A DNA stretch of 64,000 nucleotides from Vagococcus elongatus (GTDB taxonomy: Bacteria > Bacillota > Bacilli > Lactobacillales > Vagococcaceae), in contig NZ_NGKA01000002.1 of assembly GCF_003987645.1 (NCBI RefSeq), positions 62,001-126,000 of the forward strand, given 5' to 3'. The position numbers were made by a program, and so were the translations under genes. Position 1 is the first letter of the stretch. Each line of letters starts with the position of its first letter. A model generated the notes under the pieces. The model ran no database searches and was not told where the DNA came from. It saw nothing but the letters and a program-made list of their open reading frames with translations. Of the stretch, positions 43,122-52,971 are shown in pieces.

Positions 43122-44847
43122 AGGCCAACTCCTCCTCTGATAATTGAGATGAAGCTATGTCATAGTAAATTTGATTAGATTTCAACAACTCTTGATGTGT
43201 GCCCTGTCCAACAATCTCTCCTTCATTCAATACAATGATTTGATCTGCATTCATGATTGTACTTACCCGCTGTGCAACAATAAAAACAGTAGCATCTGTT
43301 ATTTCTTGAGCCAAACGCTTACGCAGTCTGGCATCTGTTGCGTAGTCCAATGCTGAAAAACTGTCGTCAAAAACATAGATTGAAGGACGGCGTATCAATG
43401 CACGGGCAATCGCCAAACGCTGCTTTTGTCCACCGGAAAAGTTTGACCCGCCTTCTGACACCGGCTCTTCCAAGCCTTTTTCTTTCTGGGAAACAAAATC
43501 TGCCGCTTGGGCTATTTCTAACGCATAATCAAAATCTTCAGCCTTAGCATCAGGATTTCCAAACAACAAGTTATCACGAATAGTCCCGCTGAACAAAAGA
43601 GCTTTTTGAGGGATATATCCGATTTTTTTCCGCAGACTGTCGATGTTGTAATCTCTTACGTCCACCCCATCAATCAGCACCTGTCCTTTGGTTACATCGT
43701 AAAATCTTGGCAGTAATTGAATCAACGTCGACTTGCCGCTGCCGGTACTTCCGATAAAGGCCACAATTTGTCCCGGTTTAGCTGAAAAACTGATGTTGCG
43801 CAACACAGGACTTTCTGTGTCGTCATAAGCAAAACTAACCTCTTTAAATTCAACATATCCCGCTGTTTCGGTTGTTGTCGTTCCACCTTCATTCGGAAGA
43901 ATCGAGGTTTTAGTATCCAACACTTCCTGAATTCTGTCAGCTGAAACAGCTGCTCTAGGGTACATAATAAAAATACCCGCAAACATCATGAATGAGAACA
44001 ACGCATGAAAGATATATTCAATAAAGGCAACTAACTCTCCCACTTGCAAAGACCCTACTTCAATTTGTTTTGCGCCCACCCAAATGACCAGTACGATAAT
44101 AAAATTGAAGAAAATAAAAAAGACTGGCTGAGCACTAGACATCAAGGTAAACAGATTGATTGAGTTTTTAGCATAAACTTCATTGACTTCTCCAAAACGT
44201 TTTTCCTGAAATTTTTCGTTGACAAAGGCACGAACCACACGTAATCCCGAGAGATTCTCCCGGACGATGCGGTTGATTTTATCCAAACTTTTCTGCTGTC
44301 TTTGAGACATAGGTTCCGAATATTTTGCAATCAAATAGATCCCCACCAACAAAATTGGGATACTGTACAGAACATATTTAGCTAAAGAAGCATTTTGTAT
44401 GAGGATCATCGTTAAACTGCCGATAAACATCATAGGTGTCATAAACCCTGTTCGTAATACTTGACCCAAAAAAAGCATTACTTGATAGGCATCATTTGTA
44501 ATGCGGGTGATCAGTGAAGATACACCAATTTTTTCATATTCGCTATGGGAAAAAGTTTGAATATTGCGATACATATCGTCACGAACATCCACGATGATTT
44601 TTGTCGTCAGTTTCGCTCCAAAATAAGCTAAAAACAAGTTCAAAATACTTCCTATGATTGTCACACCCAACATGACAAAACCCATTTTCTTCACATAATC
44701 GAAATTCTGCTGAGCCACACCTTGGTCGATCATCCGAGCTAAAAGTGTCGGCAATCCCAGTTCAATGATAATAAATCCAAAGACACTTAAAAAATTTAGA
44801 AGCAGCAATTTCTTATGTCTGACAGTATAATGCCACATTAATTTCAT
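43114..44847 (-). CDS. Heterodimeric ABC exporter, degenerate-site half (EfrA-like)
   Basis: 577 residues with the same plan as the partner. Walker A is IGSTGSGKST and the signature SNFSGGQKQR is canonical. The Walker B reads VFDDSFSALD (aspartate in place of the catalytic glutamate) and the H-loop reads IVAQRVST (glutamine in place of histidine). This half therefore contributes a non-hydrolysing site, and the pair has one consensus ATPase site, as in EfrAB/TM287-288 type exporters. It is the first gene of the two-gene operon. Confidence 0.9.
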   Translation of the reverse strand: MKLMWHYTVRHKKLLLLNFLSVFGFIIIELGLPTLLARMIDQGVAQQNFDYVKKMGFVMLGVTIIGSILNLFLAYFGAKLTTKIIVDVRDDMYRNIQTFSHSEYEKIGVSSLITRITNDAYQVMLFLGQVLRTGFMTPMMFIGSLTMILIQNASLAKYVLYSIPILLVGIYLIAKYSEPMSQRQQKSLDKINRIVRENLSGLRVVRAFVNEKFQEKRFGEVNEVYAKNSINLFTLMSSAQPVFFIFFNFIIVLVIWVGAKQIEVGSLQVGELVAFIEYIFHALFSFMMFAGIFIMYPRAAVSADRIQEVLDTKTSILPNEGGTTTTETAGYVEFKEVSFAYDDTESPVLRNISFSAKPGQIVAFIGSTGSGKSTLIQLLPRFYDVTKGQVLIDGVDVRDYNIDSLRKKIGYIPQKALLFSGTIRDNLLFGNPDAKAEDFDYALEIAQAADFVSQKEKGLEEPVSEGGSNFSGGQKQRLAIARALIRRPSIYVFDDSFSALDYATDARLRKRLAQEITDATVFIVAQRVSTIMNADQIIVLNEGEIVGQGTHQELLKSNQIYYDIASSQLSEEELAYE

Positions 44848-45185
44848 CTTATCATCTTCTCCCCCTACCTTTTAATGATTCTTTCAATATACCACAAAAT
44901 TAACGCAAATGACAAGAATTCTATTACTTTACAATCACCAAATTGAGGCACTTTCTATACTTATCTCTAGAATTATGGTAGAATTGTTTTGTCTTTTATG
45001 AACAGGTACTATGATTGAATGGCACACAAATGAAAATACTAAATAAACATAAAGCCGATGAAACGAAGACGAGGTTTCATTCCACAAAAAATCAACATGA
45101 TTTCAGCGTGGTGTTGTAGACAAAATTAAAGGTGAGGATCACCTGTTTTTAGTGTGAAAAAAAATATAATAGAAGGAGCGTATAT
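44848..45185 (+). other. Promoter region and structured leader of rpoY-rnjA
   Basis: An extended -10 (TGGTAGAAT) ends near 44984. The following 200 bases before rpoY contain two hairpins: ATGAAAC/GTTTCAT around 45058-45081, and AGGTGA/TCACCT around 45131-45146. No reading frame of interest is seen. The long leader suggests post-transcriptional control, perhaps autoregulation by RNase J. Confidence 0.45.
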
Positions 45186-45401
45186 ATGATATTTAAAGCA
45201 TATTACCAAGAAACAAAACATCAAAATCCAAAAAGGGAACAAACAAAATCCCTCTATCTAGAGGCAGACGATGAAGTTGAAGCACGTCGCTTATTCGAAA
45301 CCCATACTTCTTACAATCTAGAATTTCTACAATTTTTAGACGAGAAGCATTTAGCTTACGAAAAAGAACATGCAGATTTTTCGTTGACGGAGTTTAAGTA
45401 A
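45186..45401 (+). CDS. rpoY: RNA polymerase epsilon subunit
   Basis: 71 residues ([20 protein letters not shown]...LFLE-type acidic core, ending DFSLTEFK), matching the DUF1447/RpoY family. RpoY is a small accessory subunit of Firmicute RNA polymerase. AGAAGGAG precedes the ATG. The stop lies one base before the RNase J start, the usual arrangement in Firmicutes, which supports the call. Confidence 0.95.
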   Translation: MIFKAYYQETKHQNPKREQTKSLYLEADDEVEARRLFETHTSYNLEFLQFLDEKHLAYEKEHADFSLTEFK

Positions 45402-45402
45402 A

Positions 45403-47079
45403 ATGAAAGTAAATTTAAAAAACAATGAAACCGGCGTGTTTAGTATTGGCGGCCTAGGGGAAATTGGAAAAAATACTTATGGCATCCAGTTCCAAGATGA
45501 AATCATCATTGTAGATGCAGGCATCAAGTTTCCTGAAGATGATTTACTTGGTATTGATTATGTGATTCCTGACTACAGCTATATTCTTCAAAATTTAAAT
45601 AAAGTCAAAGCTTTAGTCATCACCCACGGACATGAAGACCATATTGGAGGCATTCCTTATTTACTGAAAGAAGCTGCCATTCCAATTTATGCTGGTCCTT
45701 TGGCTCTAGCATTGATCAAAAACAAATTAGATGAACATGGCTTGCTGCGCGATGCCGAGCTTCACCAGATTGCAGAAGACACAGTCATCAAGTTCCGAAA
45801 AACAACTATTTCTTTTTTCAGAACAACTCATAGTATTCCTGATGCCTTGGGAGTGGTCGTCAAAACTCCTTCCGGCAATGTCGTCTGTACGGGAGACTTC
45901 AAATTTGATTTCACTCCTGTAGGCGAACCGCCAAACCTTCAAAAGATGGCGAAAATCGGTGAAGAAGGAGTCCTCTGCCTGCTGTCAGACAGTACTAACG
46001 CAGAAATACCTGACTTTACTAAATCAGAACAATTTATTGGCGAATCTATTCAAAGAATTTTTGAAAAAATTGATGGGCGCATCATTTTCGCTACATTTGC
46101 TTCAAATATTTTCCGGCTACAACAAACAGCCATGGCGGCAGTGGAAACGGGCAGAAAAATTGCTGTCTTCGGCCGCAGTATGGAAAATGCGATTGTTAAC
46201 GGACAAGAACTGGGCTACATTGATGTCCCGAAAGATACCTTTATTGATTCTCGTTCGATCAATCAGTATCCCGCAAATGAATTATTGATTCTATGTACAG
46301 GCTCTCAAGGTGAACCTATGGCGGCGTTAAGCCGAATCGCAAACGGCACTCACCGGCAGATTAGTATTCACCCGGGAGATACTGTCGTCTTTTCAAGTTC
46401 TCCGATTCCCGGCAATACTCTTTCTGTTAACCGGGTGATTAACCTGTTGTCAGAAGCTGGGGCCGAAGTGATTCATGGAAAAGTAAATAATATCCACACT
46501 TCCGGACACGGCGGACAACAAGAACAAAAACTTATGTTAAGTCTGATGAAGCCAAAATTCTTTATGCCTGTTCACGGCGAGTATCGGATGCTTAAAATCC
46601 ATACTCAATTAGCCCAAGACACCGGGGTCAAACCTGAAAACTGCTTTATTTTGGACAACGGCGACATGCTGGCATTGACTGCCGATAGTGCCAGAAGAGC
46701 TGGAAAATTCCCTGCAGGTGATATTTATGTAGACGGCAGCGGTATTGGAGATATTGGCAACATTGTTTTGCGTGACCGTAAAATACTTTCTGAAGAAGGT
46801 CTAGTCCTTGCAGTTGCCACTGTGAATTTTAAAAAGAAAGTGATTAAAGCAGGCCCAGATATTTTATCAAGAGGCTTTATCTACATGCGTGAATCCGGCG
46901 AGTTGATCAATCAATGTCAAAAGTTGTTAGATCGTGCCATCGCCCGCAGATTAAAAGAAAAAGATTGTGATGAGGCAGCTCTCAAAGAAACGATTATTTC
47001 AACATTACAACCGTTCCTTGTTGAAAAAACAGAGCGCTACCCAATGATCTTGCCAATGGTATTGGAAGAAAGTGAATAA
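45403..47079 (+). CDS. rnjA: Ribonuclease J
   Basis: 558 residues. The metallo-beta-lactamase core carries HGHEDHIGG (residues 75-83) with the zinc ligands, then [12 protein letters not shown] and CTGDFKFD. The beta-CASP insertion (about 200-350) has FGRSMENAI and [12 protein letters not shown], and NIHTSGHG and PVHGEYRML are catalytic motifs near 365-395. The C-terminal domain follows. It has 5'-3' exonuclease and endonuclease activity in mRNA decay and rRNA maturation. It is coupled to rpoY and ended by the hairpin at 47088. Confidence 0.95.
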   Translation: MKVNLKNNETGVFSIGGLGEIGKNTYGIQFQDEIIIVDAGIKFPEDDLLGIDYVIPDYSYILQNLNKVKALVITHGHEDHIGGIPYLLKEAAIPIYAGPLALALIKNKLDEHGLLRDAELHQIAEDTVIKFRKTTISFFRTTHSIPDALGVVVKTPSGNVVCTGDFKFDFTPVGEPPNLQKMAKIGEEGVLCLLSDSTNAEIPDFTKSEQFIGESIQRIFEKIDGRIIFATFASNIFRLQQTAMAAVETGRKIAVFGRSMENAIVNGQELGYIDVPKDTFIDSRSINQYPANELLILCTGSQGEPMAALSRIANGTHRQISIHPGDTVVFSSSPIPGNTLSVNRVINLLSEAGAEVIHGKVNNIHTSGHGGQQEQKLMLSLMKPKFFMPVHGEYRMLKIHTQLAQDTGVKPENCFILDNGDMLALTADSARRAGKFPAGDIYVDGSGIGDIGNIVLRDRKILSEEGLVLAVATVNFKKKVIKAGPDILSRGFIYMRESGELINQCQKLLDRAIARRLKEKDCDEAALKETIISTLQPFLVEKTERYPMILPMVLEESE

Positions 47080-47087
47080 ATGATTCA

Positions 47088-47126
47088 AGAGACAGCTAGA
47101 AATTTCCAGCTGTCTCTTTTATTTTT
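47088..47126 (+). terminator. Terminator of rpoY-rnjA
   Basis: AGAGACAGCT pairs perfectly with AGCTGTCTCT, followed by TTTATTTTT. Confidence 0.92.
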
Positions 47127-47225
47127 ATCTGCGCCTATCAAACTCTATTTATTTTCAAAAGCTGTTTTATACCTTTTTTTCGAGTATAATGACCTTAATC
47201 CAACATTAGAGAAAGTGGTGCGACT

Positions 47226-49235
47226 ATGAAGAAAAAGAAATCTTTACCCTTAATCCTGAGTACATTGAGTTTGCTCATACTAATTGGCGGTTTTTTTGGG
47301 TTCAAGTACTATCAAAAACACCAGCGTTTAACGGAAGCCAAGACATTAGTACAAAACTTTACTAATATACTTAAAAATAAAGAATTTGGTGACTTATCTA
47401 AAGTTCTTTCCGAAAAAACAGAAGCAAAAAGCGGATTTCCTGACGAAGAAATCATCGAAAAGTATCAAAACATTTTTACAGGTATCGGTGCAGAAAATCT
47501 TGAATTTAAATCAATTGAAGTATCAGAAGAAGACAAAAAATTATCCTTCTCATATACTCTTTCATTGACAACTTCCCTTGGAAAAATAAAAGATTTAACG
47601 TATAAAGGGACAATCGATGTGGGAGAAAAAGCATTAGGCATCATCTGGCAGCCCAATCTGATTTTCCCGAAAATGTCAGGGAGAGACAAAATCAGCATCT
47701 CTAAAGATTCTGCCCTTCGAGGGAGTTTGCTTGACCGCAACGAAAAACCTCTGGCAACTGAGGGAGACATTCAGCAATTAGGTGTCGTGCCAGAGAGACT
47801 GGGAGAAGGAACAGAAAAAGAAAATAATATCCGAAAGATTGCAGAGCAATTTGACCTTAAAGAAGAAGATATCTTGCAGGCTTTGAATCAACCTTGGGTG
47901 CAGCCGGATTACTTTGTTCCCTTGAAAATCTTGACTGATCCAGCTCCTGCCCAAATGCCTACTGGTGCTTCTTTTCAAATCACCACTGGCCGTGTTTATC
48001 CGTTAGGGGAAGCCGCCGCACATTTGATTGGCTATGTGGGGACAATCACCGCAGAAGATATTGAAAAAAACTCTGAGTTGAGCAGCAGCGGAAAGATTGG
48101 TCGCGGAGGACTTGAAGCCGCTTTTGATGAACAACTTCGCGGGACTGATGGTGGTAAGATAAGCATTACAGATGAAAGCGGCAACGAAACATCAATCCTT
48201 TTAGAAAAAGAGAAGAAAGACGGAGAAAATATTCAGCTGACCATTGATTCAGAAGCTCAAGTTCTTGCTTTTAATTCTCTTGGAAATAATGCGGGTGCCA
48301 CCGTCATTACGGAACCGGGCACAGGGGACATACTCACGGCCGTAAGTTCACCAAGTTATGATCCGAATAAGATGACACACGGTATTTCCCAAGAAGATTA
48401 TGATGCTTACGAAAAGAATGAAGCTAAACCTTTCATTAGCCGTTTTGCTACTGGCTATGCCCCCGGCTCGACATTTAAATCTGTCACTGCTGCCATTGGT
48501 TTGGATGCCGGCACCATTGACCCGAATGAAGAAATAGCTATCAATGGACTTAAATGGCAAAAAGATTCTTCATGGGGGGATTATCAAGTCACCCGAGTCT
48601 CGGATGTGACTCCCGTTGATTTAAAGAAAGCTCTTGTTTTTTCTGATAATATTTACATGGCACAAGCCACACTAAAAATGGGCGAAGAGGTTTTCCGCAA
48701 GGGATTGGACAAGTTTATTTTCGGAGAAAAACTGGACCTGCCGATAGCCATGAGTCCGGCACAGATTTCCAATGAGGAACGCTTTAATTCCGAAATCCTC
48801 TTGGCGGATACCGGTTACGGACAGGGGCAGCTATTAATCAATCCTATTCAACAGGCAGCACTTTATTCAGTCTTTGCAAATAACGGTACTTTAGCCTATC
48901 CTAAATTAATAATGACCTCTGAAACTAAAACCAAAGCTGATGTCATTACAGCTGAATCAGCCGCTGCAATTAAAGAAAATATGACTGAAGTCGTCACAAA
49001 TGAAAATGGAACAGCTCATTCATTGAATACACTTGGTTTTACGATTGCTGCAAAAACAGGAACCGCTGAAATCAAAGATACACAAGATGAAAAAGGAAAG
49101 GAAAATAGTTTTCTTTTAGCTTTCGATCCCGCTGACAGCAGTTATTTGCTAGTTTCTATGCTTGAGGATAGGCAAGGTGATACCTCTGCCACACAACTGG
49201 CACCTGAGATTTTAACGTATCTCCATAATCGATAA
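47226..49235 (+). CDS. pbp5: Low-affinity class B penicillin-binding protein, PBP5 type
   Basis: 669 residues. A membrane anchor (7-27) is followed by a MecA-type NTF2-like domain (about 33-145), a PBP dimerisation domain (about 160-320) and the transpeptidase domain (about 345-665). Active-site motifs are S415-TFK, S473-DN and K610-TGT. The layout and numbering closely follow the PBP5 proteins of enterococci, which build cross-links when other PBPs are blocked by beta-lactams. A TATAAT sits at 47185-47190. The gene is monocistronic; psr/ftsW neighbours of the E. faecium locus are not present here. Confidence 0.92.
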   Translation: MKKKKSLPLILSTLSLLILIGGFFGFKYYQKHQRLTEAKTLVQNFTNILKNKEFGDLSKVLSEKTEAKSGFPDEEIIEKYQNIFTGIGAENLEFKSIEVSEEDKKLSFSYTLSLTTSLGKIKDLTYKGTIDVGEKALGIIWQPNLIFPKMSGRDKISISKDSALRGSLLDRNEKPLATEGDIQQLGVVPERLGEGTEKENNIRKIAEQFDLKEEDILQALNQPWVQPDYFVPLKILTDPAPAQMPTGASFQITTGRVYPLGEAAAHLIGYVGTITAEDIEKNSELSSSGKIGRGGLEAAFDEQLRGTDGGKISITDESGNETSILLEKEKKDGENIQLTIDSEAQVLAFNSLGNNAGATVITEPGTGDILTAVSSPSYDPNKMTHGISQEDYDAYEKNEAKPFISRFATGYAPGSTFKSVTAAIGLDAGTIDPNEEIAINGLKWQKDSSWGDYQVTRVSDVTPVDLKKALVFSDNIYMAQATLKMGEEVFRKGLDKFIFGEKLDLPIAMSPAQISNEERFNSEILLADTGYGQGQLLINPIQQAALYSVFANNGTLAYPKLIMTSETKTKADVITAESAAAIKENMTEVVTNENGTAHSLNTLGFTIAAKTGTAEIKDTQDEKGKENSFLLAFDPADSSYLLVSMLEDRQGDTSATQLAPEILTYLHNR

Positions 49236-49360
49236 CATGATTGCTGAAAAAAGATTGAAAATTTATTCCTAGTGTTATCGTGATAGCTTGTTGTATGACT
49301 GCCCATTCTTGTTTTATTTGTAACGTTCTTCTGTTAATAGAAAAATAGACAACATAAAAA

Positions 49361-49411
49361 ACGACCGTTAAAGAACTTTTGTATAAAAGCCTTAAACGGT
49401 CATTCTTTTTG
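49361..49411 (+). terminator. Terminator of pbp5
   Basis: GACCGTTAAAG pairs imperfectly with CTTAAACGGTC, followed by ATTCTTTTTG. It lies about 125 bases past the stop; the rest of 49236-49565 holds nothing recognised. Confidence 0.65.
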
Positions 49412-49565
49412 ATAATTTCATCAACACATTTTTAAATTTTTTATTTATCCATAGTGGGAAAAAATTTAACTTTCAATGTGCATAAAAGCACATAGAAAAA
49501 TCCCTTTAACATTTCCGTTCAGATAAATTCCCATTCGAACATGAAACGCTTCCAAATGTTACTGA

Positions 49566-49841
49566 TTATAACGCCCCTAGACTGGCCAAATGAAAATCAA
49601 TAATATAGTAACGATAATCACTCTTGGAATACTTAATTTTTTTATCTTTCAGCTGCGAAATCAGCTCCAAACGCTCGTCTTCCGATACCTCTTCCCAATC
49701 TTCTGCATGGCTGCTGCAATAAAGTCTAAACGGAAGATCGACATCTACACGAACCTCTATGTAATCTTTAGGCTCTCCCAACGCATGATATTCAGAGTCA
49801 ATAACAATATTCCCAACATAATTCAAATACTTCTTGCCCAT
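49566..49841 (-). CDS. Unrecognised small protein (91 residues)
   Basis: No family is recognised. The sequence is mixed alpha/beta and acidic, with MGKKYLNYVGNIVID, VRVDVDLPFRLYC, DWEEVSEDERLELISQL and a tyrosine-rich KYSKSDYRYYIIDF. It has no signal or membrane segment. GGTAGG lies before the ATG. It is alone between the pbp5 terminator and an old IS256-type element. Confidence 0.55.
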   Translation of the reverse strand: MGKKYLNYVGNIVIDSEYHALGEPKDYIEVRVDVDLPFRLYCSSHAEDWEEVSEDERLELISQLKDKKIKYSKSDYRYYIIDFHLASLGAL

Positions 49842-50032
49842 TTCAACCTACCCCCATTTTATTATAGTGACATTTCATCTTATATAAAAATTGTACTAGA
49901 TAATTACCTATTTCACAACTGTTTTTCTAGTTCAAAGGCTTAATAGGATTGGTATTACTTGAAATTTACACAGATTTTAAAATTAAGCTTGGCAGTTATA
50001 AAATAATTTTTTCAACTTGATAATCTCACGGG

Positions 50033-51484
50033 GACAAAGTCCATATAATTGTGTAAAAGTATAAAATAAAAAGAGCCGTTGCCAATTGTTTTGAATACAA
50101 TCTTTTTGGCAAAAAAAACACTCATAGGGTTGAAATCAATGACCCAATCACATTTTATTTTTAATAGCAAAAATATTCAAAAAATCATTGCTGAAAGTGA
50201 TGCTACTCAGACACCAAGGGCTGTGTTAACAATTCTCTTCAATCAACTGATGGAACAAACAGCACACAGTGCCTATATCCAGGTAACGCACTATAAACGC
50301 AACGAATAGCGTCTCTCCCAACGTGACAATCACTATTACCACGGCTTTACAATACGTATCGACACCTTGTAATCAGAGTCCCTCGGACACTTGACGGTAA
50401 ATTCACCTCAGATTTATTCGAACGATATCAACACAGTAAACAAGCTATGGTATTGGAAATAATCGAAATGGTTATCTCGAGTATCTCTATGAGAAAAGTA
50501 ACGGAAGCTAGCGAAATCATCATAGATTGTCAGACAGTCTCTAAATTTCTGGAATAAAAACTGATGAGGTAATTTGACCCGATTGTCCAAGAGTGACAAA
50601 CAAAAAGTCTTGCCCGTAGGACCCATCCATTTATCATGTGCGACATCATTTATATGATAGTTAGCAAAAATCATCGGGTCCTTCCAAAGAGATTTATATC
50701 ACGCTCGGTTTCGAAACAGTAAGAATCCGTTCTATTTTAGGGGTCGAAGATTAGAAGTCATCAATCTCAAAGTAACTGCTCTGCCGTGTTTGAACAATTT
50801 AAAGTAGCGACTTGTCCGATGTGAAATCAGTTATTTCGGATATTCTCACCTAGGCTTAGTCAACGGCCTACAATCAACGCTTTTTAATGACAGCTGGCAA
50901 CGATAGCAAATACATTTCATCCGAAACATCTTTGATAAGCTTCCAAAAAAACAGCCACAGATATCAAAGGTGGGGTCAAAGCTATTTCCAAAGATTTCGA
51001 CATCAAGGTTACCCGAGAGCGAAAAAAACTTCATTCTCAAATATGGTAACGATTAAAGACTAATCAATACCTGTAATACTTTAAAGGTTCCCTTTGAAAA
51101 CACCGTGCAAGTCATGGTTTTACCTGAAACTATCAGCCATCGCTTTCGTGCGACCAATATACTTGAACAGTTGAACGAAGAAGCTCGTCTACTTGAGAAA
51201 GTGATTCCTATTTTCTCAAACTACGATTCAGCCATACGAATTCTTGGTGCTCTATTGATAGAAAATGATGAGAGCTGGTCATCATCTCCAAGGAAGCATC
51301 TGAAATTTAATCTGACAGATATTTAGCCAACAGTATTGTAATCAACTGATCGTTGGCATCAAGAGCCGCTTCGTTTCTACTCTTGACACCAACGATAAAC
51401 CGACTGAGTTAGCAACAGGACTCAACATGGCTAAAAATTGTACTTTTGACAGATTCGTATTTCACACAAAATTTCGGACTTGAC
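50033..51484 (+). mobile_element. Old, decayed full-length IS256-family element
   Basis: The left end (GACAAAGTCCATATAATTG followed by TGTAAAAG) and the inverted right end (TTCACACAAAATTTCGGACT followed by TGAC, 51461-51484) are both recognisable and match the truncated copy at 24329. The spacing of about 1.45 kb is close to that of a complete IS256-type element. The interior is heavily mutated. Confidence 0.78.
50139..51440 (+). pseudogene. Decayed IS256-family transposase
   Basis: The N-terminal part (QSHFIFNSKNIQKIIAESDA...VLTILFNQLMEQ) ends in a TAG at about 50307. Fragments of the middle (SDLFERYQHSKQAMVLEIIEM), and of the C-terminus near 51130-51270 (FRATNILEQLNEEARLLEKV and IPIFSNYDSAIRILGALL), keep the Mutator transposase order. 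Many frameshifts and stops show long inactivity. Confidence 0.78.
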
Positions 51485-51669
51485 AGACTGAAATTTAAAA
51501 TAATATTTTGATTTATTATTAATCAGCTTTGCTACATTACAAAAACATACACACTAACTTATATCTATCTCTGATTTTCCAATCTATACTGTTTTAAGGC
51601 TTATATACGAAAATCTGCATAATTTATTATTTTTTCTTGACAATAGTCTAAAGACTACATCCAATCTAA

Positions 51670-52971
51670 TTAAACTGTTTCTTTCATTGAACCCAACTTA
51701 CCATTTTCATTCGACAAATCTTCATTTTTTTCGTTATTTTTATCCATCAATTTCACAAAAGGCAAATATAGAAAACATCCCGCAAAAACACAAATTAACT
51801 GAAGCAGAGCAATTCTCCATCCTCCTGCCAAAAAACCATTAATTAAAATAGGCGTTCCAAACGGCACTTGAACACCACTCAATCTTGGAAATAATCCACT
51901 CCAAATAGCTAGATAAGCAATTAAGGTTTGTACAAGCGGTGTCAAAATAAAAGGTATTGCCATAATAGGATTTAAAATTAGCGGTAATCCAAAAACCATA
52001 GGTTCATTGATAGTAAATAAACCAGGTGCGGAACTTAATTTAGCAACTGTTTGAGATTGTTTTGATTTAGAAAATATAAGTATTACTATTATTAATGACA
52101 GTGTCCCGCCTGCACCTCCAATCCCAGAAAACAAATCATAAAAAGATTTGCTTAAAATATTTGGAAGCTCTGAACGCGCAACTCCAGCGGCTAATGCATC
52201 CATATTTTGGACATCCATTGGCATGTAAAGTGCCGTTATAAAACTTCCCACTACCAGGGAACCATGAATACCAAAAAACCAGAGCGTCATTTGAATAAAT
52301 ACGATGAGTAACAGAGAACCCACATTAGAAGAAAGACTTTGAAGTGGTGTAGCTAAAATTTGATAAATAAAATCTGAAAAAGACCCATAAGAAGTAAAAC
52401 CAAACAACCAACTTATAATGATGGCAATAAAACCTGAAATTATTCCTGGTATCAATCCCGCAAAAGTATCTGTAATAAATGGAGGAACACCTTCTGGCAT
52501 TTTTATGGAAATATTTTTTTCTAGAATGAAACAATAAAGTCTTGAGAAAACTAATCCACAAATAATTGCTGTAAAAAGCCCCTGAGCACCTAATTTAGAC
52601 ATATCGAGTGTTGTTGTTTCATCTATTGTGATTAGAGGGGTCATTATTAAAAAAGAGAACATTGAAACGAGGCCTGCGGGAACAGCTGACTGATTAAATT
52701 CAGTAGCTAGCCTGTGCCCAACTAAAAAAGAAGCATAAATAGAGATTACCCCTACAGTCATACTATACCCGACAGAAAAATACCCTCCAATGTTGATTGT
52801 ACTTATAAAGTTTTTCCACGCTTCAATAGGTAAAACTGCAAGTAACAAAGCAATAGAACCTATAATATTAATTGGTAACGTCGCCATCAAACCGTTTGAC
52901 ACAGCTTTTAAATATTTATTATTTGATATTTTATCTGCAAAAATCAACACTTTATCCATATATTTATCCAT
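51670..52971 (-). CDS. PTS Lac-family EIIC permease of the apiose-type cluster
   Basis: 433 residues and about ten transmembrane helices. Family blocks: IKMPEGVPPFITDTFAGLIPG near 170-190, LWFFGIHGSLVVGSFITALY near 235-254, and SSAPGLFTINEPMVFGLPLILNPIMAIPF near 330-358 with the conserved glutamate. The ATG at 52971 has AGGAGG eight bases upstream and overlaps the end of the glycosidase gene, so the two are translationally coupled. No EIIA or EIIB is present in this cluster. The coupled hydrolase suggests import of an apiose-containing disaccharide or glycoside. Confidence 0.9.
   Translation of the reverse strand: MDKYMDKVLIFADKISNNKYLKAVSNGLMATLPINIIGSIALLLAVLPIEAWKNFISTINIGGYFSVGYSMTVGVISIYASFLVGHRLATEFNQSAVPAGLVSMFSFLIMTPLITIDETTTLDMSKLGAQGLFTAIICGLVFSRLYCFILEKNISIKMPEGVPPFITDTFAGLIPGIISGFIAIIISWLFGFTSYGSFSDFIYQILATPLQSLSSNVGSLLLIVFIQMTLWFFGIHGSLVVGSFITALYMPMDVQNMDALAAGVARSELPNILSKSFYDLFSGIGGAGGTLSLIIVILIFSKSKQSQTVAKLSSAPGLFTINEPMVFGLPLILNPIMAIPFILTPLVQTLIAYLAIWSGLFPRLSGVQVPFGTPILINGFLAGGWRIALLQLICVFAGCFLYLPFVKLMDKNNEKNEDLSNENGKLGSMKETV

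Noticed and set aside
45727-45942. Open frames opposite or within rnjA, pbp5 and the ABC genes
   Set aside because: They are shadows of strongly conserved coding sequence on the other frame.
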